64,000 bases of DNA. Source: Ulota crispa. Its lineage: Eukaryota > Streptophyta > Bryopsida > Orthotrichales > Orthotrichaceae. A model generated the notes under the pieces. That model saw only the letters and a program-made list of their open reading frames with translations, made no database searches and had not been told where the DNA came from. The stretch spans positions 9,736,501 to 9,800,500 of the forward strand of contig OY987244.1 of assembly GCA_963920765.1 (NCBI GenBank), written 5' to 3'. The translations under genes and the position numbers were made by a program. Below are positions 10,745 to 22,025 of the stretch, piece after piece; the stretch's first letter is position 1; every line of letters begins with the position of its first letter.

Positions 10745-11643
10745 AATCCTTCGATGGGAGCTCAAAACATCAATTGATGGTTGGTGTGGAAATTGATGAG
10801 GCAAGTCTATTAGTGGCGAGAAACGGGCAAATCACAGACGCATCCAACACGCATTGGATGCATGCATGCATGGCGCTTGGACGTGCTAGAGGCGCGACCG
10901 CATGGCCGAATGCTTAACTTCGGTCCACAGCTCGGGGCGTACCTCGGTGATGATGGAGGGCCTCGCGTTTTCTCACGGCCATTGTGCTCTCTCCTCAGGA
11001 AGATTTTCTCGTGGTTTGCGGAAACTGGAAGGATAGATGTAACTATGGGCTACTGGCTGGAAGGTGAAAGAAAAAGCACGTCAGAGATCTCTGCTTAAAA
11101 TCTGCCCGGCATGCCGGACAACATACATCTCCATGCGCCTTCACAAACGTTCTGGCTTAATGTTGTTGAGGTATGAACTGTTACTTTCCTCATACTTAGT
11201 TGTTAAATTGGCGCGGTTCATTGAGCTGGACGATTTAGGCGGGCGTAGGCGTCAGTATCAAGTTTGTTACAAAGAAAATTTTCATGGGGCCAAAAATGTC
11301 ATGGAATTCTGTCAATCTTTTCCTGTTTGTGGTAAAGTAGCTTAGCTTGCAACACATCGCGTTGGGCGTCCGTCGGTCACTTCAAGCTGACTCCATGTTG
11401 GGATGCAATTTATGAACACAGGGGAGGTCATGGCTGGAGGACGTGACGCACAAGACGCCGTGGTTGAAGCATTTCTTCGTGCGGTACTGGTGGCGCGTGC
11501 AGCCCTTCGACTTCGCACGCGCAGATTTGCTGGCGATGGACGTGGACGGACATGTGGTGGCCCGCTACGAGGACGCGCTGGCATGTCAATCGCCATGGGG
11601 GCTATTTTCCATTGTCGTCAATTGTACATCAGCTCATTGACCT
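10745..11643 (+). pseudogene. strictosidine synthase-like (SSL/APMAP-like) pseudogene
   Basis: Pieces of the six-bladed propeller family appear in the family's order but in changing frames: VEIDEAS...ITDAS near 10788-10845, LDVLEARPHGRMLNF near 10876-10920, MEGLAFSHGHCALS near 10954-10995, DFLVVCGNWKDRC near 11002-11040, YWLEGERKSTSEISA then NLPGMPDNIHLHAPSQTFW near 11048-11160, TPWLKHFFVRYWW...MDVDGHVVARYED near 11452-11575, and QLYISSLT near 11620. LPG-PDNI and PHGRLL are family hallmarks. At least four frameshifts and an in-frame TAA where SSLs have Glu before NLPG show it is broken. Between FWLNVVE and GRSWLED lies a plausible GT-AG intron (about 11170-11421), so it decayed as a spliced gene, not as a retrocopy. 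Functional SSL relatives are secreted or ER lactonase/esterase-like propellers; most lack true strictosidine synthase activity. Confidence 0.7.
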
Positions 11644-11649
11644 AAGTTA

Positions 11650-13384
11650 GAACTTCTTAGCTCGCCTTGATTTGGACCGGCGGGAGTGTCCATAGCTGCT
11701 TCAATGTGCGCAACCACCTCTCCACTAAGTCGATTACTACCAACATTGTTGAGTGTCGACTACGTGACTGAAGCATGTATCCTAGACTTCTATCACATAC
11801 TAATAGCTCCTGTGCAATGGATTGTTTTAGAAACTAGACCTGCATTTACAAGCTTGTGGATGACACTAAACAGTTCCAGCAGGCTCTGGTCATGCCGTCT
11901 TTTTCCTTCTGAATTGAAGCTTGGATTTTGAGATCTGTTTTTTACTGCTCGTGGTGTCGTCCTTGGAAATTATAATTGCTGCATGAATGGTGATTGCGTT
12001 TCGGACCTTTGCGAGAGGTACAGTAGGATTCAGCCACACTTGCGTTGCAATGCTGACGCGAAGAAGTGAATTGCTGATTGTCAGCGATCCGCATCTGCAG
12101 TGAGATGCCACTGGCCTCCAACAGTAACAACAAAACCTAATCCATTTTGTAGGCGGAGAACCCTGCAAACGAAGCAGAGAGCACAAATGCCGAAACCTTT
12201 GCCACTTCATTCCATTGGTGAGGGTTGTTGTAGGTCCTTTGCTGGATGGAAACCCTTCGACGTTCATTGACATCCGGCAAGAGCGAAAGACATTTGCAAA
12301 GACTTGAAATGAAGTGGAGGAAAGAATTAGGGTTTGTCAATAATTGAAAAACCAGCCGCATAAGTCTTCAGGTGAGGAGCAATGGCTGACAGCAACTTTA
12401 CGACGTCCGGAGGAAGTGGGCCAAGTGTGAACCTGGTTGATCTCTGGACTTTCGTCCCAATCGATTGAAAGACGTGAAGGTTCACACGATTTCAACTGCC
12501 TTTTGTTATTTGAGATCCCCCAACATGAGAACCAGCTGCTCCAAATTACAGGGTTCCAGAGCGGAGGCACCAATTCAGGTCCGAGGTGTTAGTTGCCTTG
12601 TAGACTCCGCCATTCTCTCAACCGACAAGTGGATTCGATCTGCTGCTGCGCCCTTTCCCATCCTCGTGCGAGGAGACTTTGTTGCCGTTTTTCTCAGTCT
12701 CATTTCACATTTATGAAAACGATGATGATGATGATGCCTTCAATCTGAAAGGCCTTCCCTATTTCCAACATTACCTCCGCTAATCGTAGCTGTCTTCTTG
12801 GACATGGCCAGATTCGTTGATCTTCATTCAGGTCACCAAAGGTTCGATCCTGCCACGGCCACTTTATGATATTTCGTGTACAACTGCTGCTTTGCCGGTC
12901 CCGGATCTTTTCAACATTCAACATGGATTCACTTCTGAGTTGGCCTCATTGGATATCCAGCATTTGGAGCAGAGGAGTCTAAGAATGTGTGTTTGAACCG
13001 CTTTCTGGGCTTTCGAAGCTGCCATGTCCATCAGTCAACTTCTCAGCCTAGACAATCTCTACATGTGAGTGAGTTATGAATGATTGTACTTATGTTTGCT
13101 TCAGTTGATAGAGCAGAAAAAACAGAGTGAAAGTGACAGAATTCGCCAAGCATCTCCTTCAATGCATGTTGATGTTGAACATTTATGCAATGTTTTTTAA
13201 ATGCTTGAGATCGGGATTTAAGTAAGATTCAAGTGTTCCTGGCAATGCTTGCAGGGGCGAAACATGATCTCTATCCTCAAGAGCCGGACCCTCTACACTG
13301 ACCTGCAAGCAGTCAGGTTGTGAAAGAGCAAATTAACAACCCTTGTTGAATCCTATGGGGCTGTAGGAAAGTTGAGCTGGTTCG
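11650..13384. other. intergenic region between SSL pseudogene and nine-exon gene
   Basis: Moderately GC-rich sequence without a recognised exon. It has a short GAT microsatellite (12720-12736). Open frames of up to 127 codons exist on the minus strand near 11890-12273 but are not protein-like. Part of this stretch probably serves as promoter and 5' leader of the gene starting at or before 13385. A possible upstream exon (ggg-cga-aac from 13256, ending before GTCAGG near 13312) is open in phase 0 but unproven. Confidence 0.4.
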
Positions 13385-16300
13385 ATGAAGACCAGAGCAG
13401 CTGAATGCAGCGACATGCGTGGCAAGACACCGAAAAGCATAGGATCGCGGCCGAAGACCTGTCCACGTGGCTGCCCCAAGCAAAGGGTGCTTCACATAAT
13501 TCCGGAGAAGCTTTACAGAGACATCCACGCCGCTCCACCACCAGGGGATTGCCTGGACTATACCAGAAACGAACCCAAGCGAGCCTCGTACCACAAACCA
13601 CGGCCATGTCCGCCCGGCTCCAAACCCATTCATCCAAGGCCGCCTGGTGGAGATCCGGACCTCTGCAACACCGAAACTTTTCTCGACACCTTTGATTGTC
13701 AGGAGCAGCCGGTACGCGCCTTGCTTGGACATTCTGAAGATTTTTTCTAGTTCACTCTCAAAACTTGAATCTCCTGTATGAATGCAGTCTGTATATGTTC
13801 GCTCAAACCGCTGATAGCGCACCTTGCATTGTGTGAATCAGCGGAGGTCCTCGAGCCAGAGAGTGCCCATGTATCACGAGCACAGCTATCAGGATATCTT
13901 CAGGCCCTCCGTACGCCAGGGTAAAATGCCTTGTGACAACTTGGGAGACCTAGCAAACTGTGATCCGAAACCTGAGGTCAGTCGATCGTACTCCAACTCC
14001 ACAACACTTCAATATTCTACAGATTTTTTTCTCCGCAATATGTTGTCATAGTCTACTCAGCTTGCTTTAGAGATTCCAGAGCAACCACTTTGTTGTAAAG
14101 TAAGCAACCAGCTTGAGAGAGATTGTTCAGCATATTACTTGTCATGACGGGCACTGATGACGAGTCTATGCAGTGGAGGAATAGTAAAGCCTACATTCCG
14201 TGCGCTCGTGATTATGGCAAATCATGGCAATGGAGGTCGTGCGTTAGGTATCTTGGCGAAAAGAGCTGCAAGGAGAAAGATTGGAGATCCTCTGTTCACA
14301 GTCATGCTCATCTGGACAGAGGCTTGGAGAAGCCCTACAGAAGTCAAATTTCTACGAAAGGAGGGGCTTACACTGCCGACACCGAAACCACCCAAGGTGC
14401 CTTCCGACCTCACCTCAAATACATTCCCGAGTTTTACCCGAACCGAAGGGACTGGAGGCCTTCACGAACCCACGTTTGCACAAAGAAGTGTTATCACAAC
14501 GCACGCAAGTTTGAGCACATTTACAATCCTGTTCCTGCTTTTGAGACAGAACAAAAGCTGCCACCAGTAAGGAGTTCAGTTCCTTTCTGAAATTTCGTTT
14601 CATTTCGTTTCGTTTCGTTTTCTTTCCTTTCCTGATGCTTGCTCACCTTTCAATATGTTCAATCCTTCCCTTTGATATCTGCCTTCTGACGTGGACTGCT
14701 GCAGAGATGTATGAGGAAAGCAAATCCACTTTTCTTCAAAGAACATCCTATCAGGTCTCAGCTGTACGACGTTCCTGCCCACGATGACCCTCCCGACTTT
14801 ATGCCTCACGCTGATGATGAAGGTAGTGTACATCATATATACTGTACAAGATAGGAAGCTAGAATTCTCGTCTCTCATTTGGCTTTCAGTTTCCTATACC
14901 TGTAGTCATAGGATATACTGTAAGCTTTATGTACAGTAGATTGAAACTCAAAATTCTACAGATGCCGTGCATCTTGTTACAACAACTTCTTGACGCTGGG
15001 TTGTACATCAGGTCAACTCATGCCTCGGAATGGGAAGAAGCCGATTCCATGGACTGCTAGGAGCAATCCCACTTATGATGACGGTAATTATGTTGAAACA
15101 TGCTCTTGGATCTTGTTCATGTTTGCTGTGCAATTTTGAATGATCTATGTGCCCTGACGGTAGAGCATACTCTGTCTAGTTTACTGTTTTTCTCTGTTGT
15201 CTCTCTTGGCTGGCGGTTCTCATTGATATCGTTGTCCTCCAAGGAGAACACATGTCAATTTTGGTAGATTCGTCATTTCTGGGTAATGTGCTCGTGTGAT
15301 TGCAGGCAGAGACAGAACCAGGAGGCGCATTATATCTTCAGGACACATCGATCATCTTGATTCCAGCTGTGTAAGCACTGAATCTCTCAATCGAATCCGA
15401 AACCGAATAGTACATTATTTTGGAATCTGTAGAACAGTGCTATTAACACCTGGGCTACCATAGCAATCATATAGCTGAAATAGAACATGCTCTGACACCA
15501 TTTTTTCCTTTCTGGTTGTCTGAAATCTCAGACAATCAGAGAGGATTACCAAACTTTTGTTTTACAAGAAATATTGCACTGATTTGAATACTGATCGGTG
15601 CAAATCGTGTGCAGCTTTGTGTTTGCATGAAGAAAGACACATACAGGCCAACCATTCGGATAATAGACGGTCCTCAACATCATTCTGGTGAGTAAAATCG
15701 AACCGGATATAGAAATATATTTACTCGTTTCACCTGCTATGGAGGTTGAAGTATCTTTATACTCATACCTTTTTCAACCTATTTCGAAAGCGACCAAAAA
15801 ATACTTTCTAGCACCCTCAGATTCAACCAGGGTCATCGATTTGTTGTCGAATTTTCTGCATTTTTACTAACAACCCACTTTGACACAAACGAAGGAGATT
15901 AACAGTACAGGTGCCCTGGATGTGGACTGATGTCTGAGGCCAGCTCTCAAGTCTGGTTAAAATGATAATCATGGTTCTAATCTACCCATGTGCCTTTTTG
16001 AACAGTTGTACAAAGGAACGTAGTTGCTGGGCCATTGGAACCAGGGAACGAGAAGTTACCTCGTTTCAGGGTGATTGGGCCAAAGCCAATGGGTCCACAA
16101 GGAACTTTCAATGAGCACATCATTGCCGGGCGCTTCCACGGATGCAACACAACGGTTAGCCCATCCTCGCTCTGAGCTTCAGTTTTCGCACTATTAGGGG
16201 ATTTCAGGCTTTCACTTTGTGTATTCATATTTGATATAACCCTCTGATACAAACGCGTATATGGTTTGGCAAAACAAACATATCCAGAGGTGTTGATAAG

Positions 16301-16727
16301 GCCACATAAATTCTCTCTTTTTTCATTCAATTTGATTTTTTATTTTGAAGAAAGAAGCAGGCTGCCTAGGAACAAAAGTCCTTTTGGATGCCATAAATAC
16401 AAAATTTGACATTGACATAAATAGGTTTTCGAGTTTGAGAACGGAGTGTTTCCCACAGTGTTCATAGGTGATACAAGCAGAATTTTCATTTCATATAAAT
16501 GGATTTTGATAAAGGAGCTCTTCACTGTCTGAAATTTTCTGCTGTAGTAATTTCCTATCTGTTTTTTTAGGCACTTCTGTATTAAGAGTGTGATGCTTGC
16601 CACTCTGTAACCAAGCTCGTTTTTTGTGTTTCAGAAGGAGCCGGTGACAGAGCAAAGGGCACAGTACACAACGTGTAAGCCTTGGTTGAGGCAGGAGATT
16701 TACAATGACGTGAATCAGGTGAAGTGA
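13385..16727 (+). CDS. nine-exon gene, 474-aa Cys/Arg/Pro/Tyr-rich protein of unknown function
   Basis: Exons join with matching phases and GT-AG borders: 13385-13711, 13842-13976, 14174-14566, 14705-14822, 15012-15083, 15306-15370, 15615-15687, 16006-16154, 16635-16727 (stop TGA). Together they give 1,425 nt. The unbroken phase chain through eight introns is the main evidence that the gene is real. I do not recognise the family. The product is hydrophilic and extended-looking, with about 20 Cys, many Arg, Pro, His and Tyr, and no membrane segment or known catalytic motif. Typical stretches are HKPRPCPPGSKPIHPRPPGG (exon 1), NPLFFKEHPIRSQLYDVP (exon 4) and FRVIGPKPMGPQGTFNEH (exon 8). Such composition recalls small ciliary microtubule-associated proteins, which plants with swimming sperm keep; this is only inference. 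The start is uncertain because the frame closes at TGA 13373 just upstream, so an earlier exon may exist. The last exon could also splice at 16719 (GTGAAG) instead of ending. Confidence 0.65.
14587..14624. repeat. TTTCG microsatellite in intron 3
   Basis: Repeated TTTCG/TTTCC pentamers just after the exon 3 donor of the nine-exon gene. They form a long pyrimidine tract on the sense strand. Confidence 0.75.
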
Positions 16728-19053
16728 ATCTTACCACAATTATTGTTTAAACAAGATTTACCTATATATTGTCGCGGACAATCCAAAGTTCAGATCTAAA
16801 AACCGTTTTCATGAGGAAAAGATAATTGGAAGTTTTAACCAACCTGTGAGCATTGAAAATTACAAGGGGAGATCTGTGATAAGGTCCAATTTTGGATAAT
16901 TTGGTTCAAAAAATGCACAAGATATTGGAATATCTCTCCATGGCCATGTACAATCCAAATTTGCCTTCACAATCCATGATTAGTTAAACAGTCGTATTGT
17001 ATCCCGTATCCTTTTTATTCTTCTGTAGACAATGCATTTCACTCAACCTCTGTAATTGCACATCCGTTGTACATCCTAAATATACCTCATGCTTGTCGAG
17101 TACAAATCTTAGTAAACAATTTCCACTTCTACATGTCAATTTGCCTAGTGCACTTATTAGTCCATTGTCCCCCTTGACGTACCCCAAGGTAGTGCAATTA
17201 CAGAAGATTGAGTCCATGCATTGACGATGGCATTACACACATTTGAACAATTGGATATACCTTCATGTTTTCCCATCTAGATAAAACTTGGTCTTAGCCC
17301 TGCGCCTACTTATCCTTTTCAAGCAGTATTGTTCATATTAATGTTAATTTCCATGGCAAAACTTAGGTCATAAGTGCAATTATCTCTTGGTTTTAATGGT
17401 AAAACCCCAATTACGAATTGCTAAACAAAGCTAAATTTGGTTGAAGAGTGGGAGGCTTCTTAAGTTGTCAAAATATATAAATCATTAGAATTTGTTAAAA
17501 TATAAAGTATGATTAGCTCAATCTATGCAGAGTGTCATGATTTTATTGATGAGTGTTGGGCTCCCTACTACAAGAAAGTGTTATTTATATTTATATATAT
17601 ATATACATATACATATACTTATACTAATACTAGTGTGTACATATATTTCAATAGTTATGTCCTTTATTAAAGATTTGATGTTCAAAGAGTTGGTACTACA
17701 TAGTTCATGTTTGCCGACTATATACTCCCTCTATCTCCCAAAGTTGGTTGATACACAAATTGTTTTGCAATTAATGTTATTTTTTGAGAAGCAAAATCTT
17801 GCATTGTTTAAGAATACCATATTTGGCAACAAAAGTATGAAAAGGTTTTTTAGTTTATCACTAGATTACTTTTGTCACCAAACAAGATACTTTAAAGCAT
17901 TGTAAATTTGGAGGATTTTGATTCCAAAATATGACATTAATTGAAGAAGATATTGTATTTTGACCAATTCTTGTAAGACAAAGGGGAGCATATTTTTCAT
18001 TAATGTGGTCCCAAAATGTTTCTAGCCATAATTGGATGAAAATGGTTCTAGTAAATCAATCCTCCAAGAATGTTTTATTTAGTGGGATATCATTAAATTT
18101 TTTACTTGTAAAGGTTAAATGGTTGTGAATAGCATTTGGTGTCAAATTTGAGAAACCAAGGGAGAACTCTTTATGTAATCATTTTTAGTGGTAGTGAGTG
18201 AAAGAAGGTTTGGAAGTGAAATGCATGTTGTTTTTAGGAAGTTTAGATAGTGGTTTAATAGAAAATCCATCTAGGTGGTTGGATAGGCAATAGGGTTTAT
18301 ATGTGTGTGAATTCAAGTGCTTAAGATTATAGTTTACAATGTTATAGAAGATGTATCTTATTGAAGATTTTCCATTCCCATTGATGTAAAAATCTTTGAA
18401 TATACTATTTGGGGCTTTCTTATGCAGGCATACAAAGAAAATAGGTGTCATGACTCCATTGTACATCCTGCAATGACAAGGTACCTATATGAAGATAGAG
18501 ATGCTGTTGTGAGTTGATGAAATCTATGTTAAGGTAGAAAATCCCACTGGAAAGTTAGCCAAACAAAATTGCAAAAAAAATAGTTGAAATTGGAATCTAT
18601 TGGATAAAAATTAGCCATACTTTCAAAAGAATCCAATTATAGCATAAATATAGGCAATATTTATTGCTTGCACATGTAAAATTGTAGAAAATGGGAAATG
18701 CCAAATTTTAGCAAGTGAAGCTCAATATCTCAGACTCTACATTCACACGAGAGTTTTGTGACTTATTTTTTGTTTTCTACCAAAATCTTCCAAATTTGCT
18801 ACGCATTGAGGTACAAAACCGGCTATGTTTATTTATGAATGATAAAAGTTAGTGAGTTGTGAGAATTTCTACTTTGAAGTTTCATTACAATTTAGAAGTC
18901 GTCATTGATTTTGTACTTTTTAAACTTGTTGAATCTTGTATATTCTTGGAGGTACACCAAGTATCGTACAAATTCCCCTATGTTTTGTAAATTCTATTTT
19001 GTGTTTTTGGTATATGCCATATGAGTATTGACTTTTTCTTAACACATGTTTAA
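16728..19053. other. AT-rich gene-free spacer
   Basis: Downstream of the nine-exon gene. It contains short TA-rich runs (near 17590-17620) and several open frames shorter than 130 codons with no protein-like pattern. It may carry the 3' UTR of that gene at its start; no convincing polyadenylation signal stands out. Confidence 0.45.
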
Positions 19054-19384
19054 CCCCTAAACAATGAGGCCGACGTTTTCTATCCCCAATTATTAAAAGA
19101 ACAATTTGTAGGACCAAAAAAAAAATTCTCATTTGAATTGTTTTTAGAAGTGATCATACATACATGGTTCATCATGAAAGGTAAAAAATAATCTCATCAA
19201 ATACATTCATATTTTAGGTTATCTAAATTGTGAGAAGATTCACAAACACGGTGTTAGGTCCCATGTTGTCCTTCTTGCAACTTTCATGAGGTCAGCATGC
19301 ACTATTAACTTTTGCAACTTTTAGAAACAATATCAATATGGGTGGATACTTGCCACACCATTATAGAACACTGTAGAGCTATTA

Positions 19385-19952
19385 GTGGGTGTCAAACCTG
19401 GCTATTTCCCACCGGACAAGTTTGGGTGGGTCCACCCCACAACTCAACCACGTTTTGAAGTTATAAGGCATGATAACTTCATCACCCACCTCTAGAGGTG
19501 GTTGAAAACTTAAACTAGTTGTGGCCTCTCTTTATTAAAGTTATCAAGTGATCTTATAGCTCTGTTTTAGAGGGAGATTGACAAATTGTGATACTAAAGA
19601 GGGAGACTGTGATACTAAAAAGGGAGGGTGTGATACTAAAGAGGGAGGGTGTGATATTAAAAAGGTTAGGGTGTGATATTACAAAAGTAATTGAGATTTT
19701 AGTAGTATGATTAGTAATAGCACTAACCTCTTTAATGTCACACCCTCCCTCTTTAGTATCACACATCAATCTTTGTGACATTATCCCATACATAAGTTAT
19801 GAAGACTTATTCAAATTTTTATCAAATAGTTTGTGAAACATTGCAAGGGCCATAACTTTGGAGAATTTAGTTCAGCCACCACCCATAACTTTATTAAAAA
19901 ATGGGGACAAAGTTATCCCGAAACCTTGAAAAATGCCAGGGTTGACACCCAC
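19385..19952. mobile_element. TA-flanked MITE with GTGGGTGTCAAMCCTGGC ends
   Basis: The ends are GTGGGTGTCAAACCTGGC (left) and, inverted, GTGGGTGTCAACCCTGGC (right), with TA just outside both (19383-19384, 19953-19954). At 568 bp it is non-coding. It holds a separate tandem and inverted array in its middle (19565-19770). A lone TTAA-CCCCTAAA end at 19050-19061 lies just to the left. Confidence 0.7.
19565..19770. repeat. tandem array of GAGGGAGGGTGTGATACTAA units with inverted copy
   Basis: About five ~21-bp units of the form GGGAGGGTGTGATAYTAAA run head to tail at 19570-19680. An inverted copy of two units follows at about 19727-19766, so the region can fold into a long hairpin. It lies inside the MITE at 19385-19952 and may be the insertion of a second small element. 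Confidence 0.65.
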
Positions 19953-20367
19953 TATTGTAGAAGGGTAGTCATGTTGACCAACCAAACTTTCAAAGGTTAA
20001 CTATAGATTTCTTGACTCCTAGTACTTTGTTTTAGACAAGAGCTCATGAAACAAATTTTCCCATCTCAAGCACTTTAGCATGGGAATTACTTCCAGTTTT
20101 TCAAGTATTTGCGGAGATGGGGAGTTGGTTCCCACCTTTCAAATAATAAATTTATGCTTGTTGCACATGAGTTAGTAGTAGTACTTGAACTACCATTTCA
20201 TGATGGCGGGCTTTCACGAGGATGGGCTTATGAACTCTAAAAATTTCTTATGCTTGATGGTGCATATTGATCTTATGAATGTGCACATTTAAAAATAGTT
20301 GCAAGGTGGTAAAGTGATATAGATGAAGTTAGTATGCCTCGCCTGTACTTTTCAGGATCTTTCTTAA

Positions 20368-20450
20368 CCCTTAAGCGCTGGGGTCACAGTGCCTACACAG
20401 GCCCCCGTGTATGAGCAGGGACATTTTTCGTCCCTTTGATCTTTTAGGGG
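20368..20450. mobile_element. short TTAA-flanked element (copy 3)
   Basis: TTAA (20364-20367) precedes CCCTTAAGCGCTGGGG. The other side ends CTTTTAGGGG followed by TTAA (20451-20454). At 83 bp it is either a deletion derivative or two unrelated ends. The right end could instead pair with the orphan left end at 19050-19061 (TTAA-CCCCTAAA), giving a ~1.4-kb element that contains the TA-flanked MITE. Confidence 0.4.
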
Positions 20451-20547
20451 TTAATTTTTAGTAGCTTTTCATCCTCTTTTTTCATTATTTTTCCTTTTTC
20501 TCTTCCCTTTTCAAATTTCAAACTTCAAAATCTTGATGAATGAGATA

Positions 20548-20860
20548 AGGTAGGAGCACCCATAAGCGTCAGTTCAAGGGTTTTGAACATGATGAGTATT
20601 AATAAACAGCTAGCAAATTATAGGATCCTACTAGGAACAAAAAATTAATAAGTTTGCACTTTCAAATGTATTAGTTGGGTACTGTGAGAATAAGTTGTGA
20701 ATTTTTAAAGAGCAAACTACCATTGCACCCATAACCAACACTAAGGTTTCAAGTTCACATATTGTACATCCTTGTAATTACATTTATTCATTTTCATAGA
20801 TTTCCAAGGTTTCAAAGGTAATGATTATGGGGACACTAATGCTTATGGGTGTTCCTACCT
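20548..20860. mobile_element. TA-flanked MITE, AGGTAGGAGYACCCA family (copy 3)
   Basis: The ends are AGGTAGGAGCACCCATAAGC and, inverted, AGGTAGGAACACCCATAAGC: 19 of 20 bases identical. TA flanks both (20546-20547, 20861-20862). The 313-bp interior is non-coding and unlike copies 1 and 2, so copies share ends rather than bodies. Confidence 0.8.
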
Positions 20861-21129
20861 TATGTCCAATGCCAATGCTTGACACTTGATGCTTTGTAAA
20901 ACATAAAATTGAATTTCTTGTGTTAGTAAAATACTTTAAATTTTACCTCACGGATAGATACTTCTTGCTTTATAATAAAGATGCATAGATTAGGATTTTA
21001 CAAACTTTTGAACAAAATAAAGGAATTGTTTTATAGCATCTGAAAGGTGCTCTAAACTTAATCCAAATCTCTTAATCAGCTTCAAGACATTTATGACAAT
21101 CTTATACTACAATTTATTTGTTTCCTTAA

Positions 21130-22021
21130 CCCCTAAAGGACCACTTGTCCCTACGATGAAAAAATGGGATTTTGGGCAAGGCCATGCTACTACAATTTAT
21201 GATCAAATTCTACAATTTGCCTCCAAAGGTAGAAGTTTGCAAAAGTTACATGGGAGAACAATTTTTACTAAATTCCAATTTACTATTTAAAAGTTATAAG
21301 GGTAAACATGTGAATTTTAGTTGGAGGGGCAACTTGGGCATGCCATTTTTTATTGACTTCTCCCAAGGGGAACCAAAGAAGGGATGGCCCTTCATTGGAA
21401 TCTATCCAAAGCAATAATGTACTAAATAAATACATTATTGTATTTGTTAAGTACATTAACCTTTGAATTGCAATAACTACTAGAGGTTTGGTTTTTTTTC
21501 TAATTTTCTTTCTTGAGATTGTCAATGAAGCTAAACTCTTCCAATCCGCTGCTTGGATTTTTATTTTCTTTAATATATCTTTAGAAATCTTGGTTGGCAA
21601 AAAACCTCAGTGTAGTGTGAATTTCCAGCACATGTTTGCAATGCACGGCCATGGAGGGTGTGTTCCATGTCTTGGATGATCACAAAAACTTGTAGAGATA
21701 CGCCTAACATGATTTAGAGCATGTTAGACAAATCTCTTCAGCACCTATAGTGCAAAAAGTGTTCACCACATGTGGTCAAAGGCACCTGAAAATTTTGGGC
21801 AGGGATAAAAAAAACTTTATGTACTACCTTCAAATGATCATTTCTCTCAATCCGTACGGTCAAACTTCACAAAATTTTCATGGTATGTTCTTGAATGAGT
21901 CTTCTACAAGATCCTAAGGTTAGATTTGATCTTTTTTGAAAAAGATTGTTTTTGGGATCAAATCAGTAAAAATGACAGTTTTGAGTTTTTTTTGAAGAAA
22001 AAGTGCTTGGTCCTTTAGGGG
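21130..22021. mobile_element. TTAA-flanked piggyBac-like non-autonomous element (copy 4)
   Basis: TTAA (21126-21129) precedes CCCCTAAAGGACCACTTG. The right end, inverted, is CCCCTAAAGGACCAAGCA, a perfect 14-bp terminal repeat. The right flank reads TTCA, one change from TTAA. The 892-bp length is close to copy 2 (897 bp). Open frames inside (21172-21417, 21283-21600 minus) show no transposase motifs. Confidence 0.6.
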
Positions 22022-22025
22022 TTCA

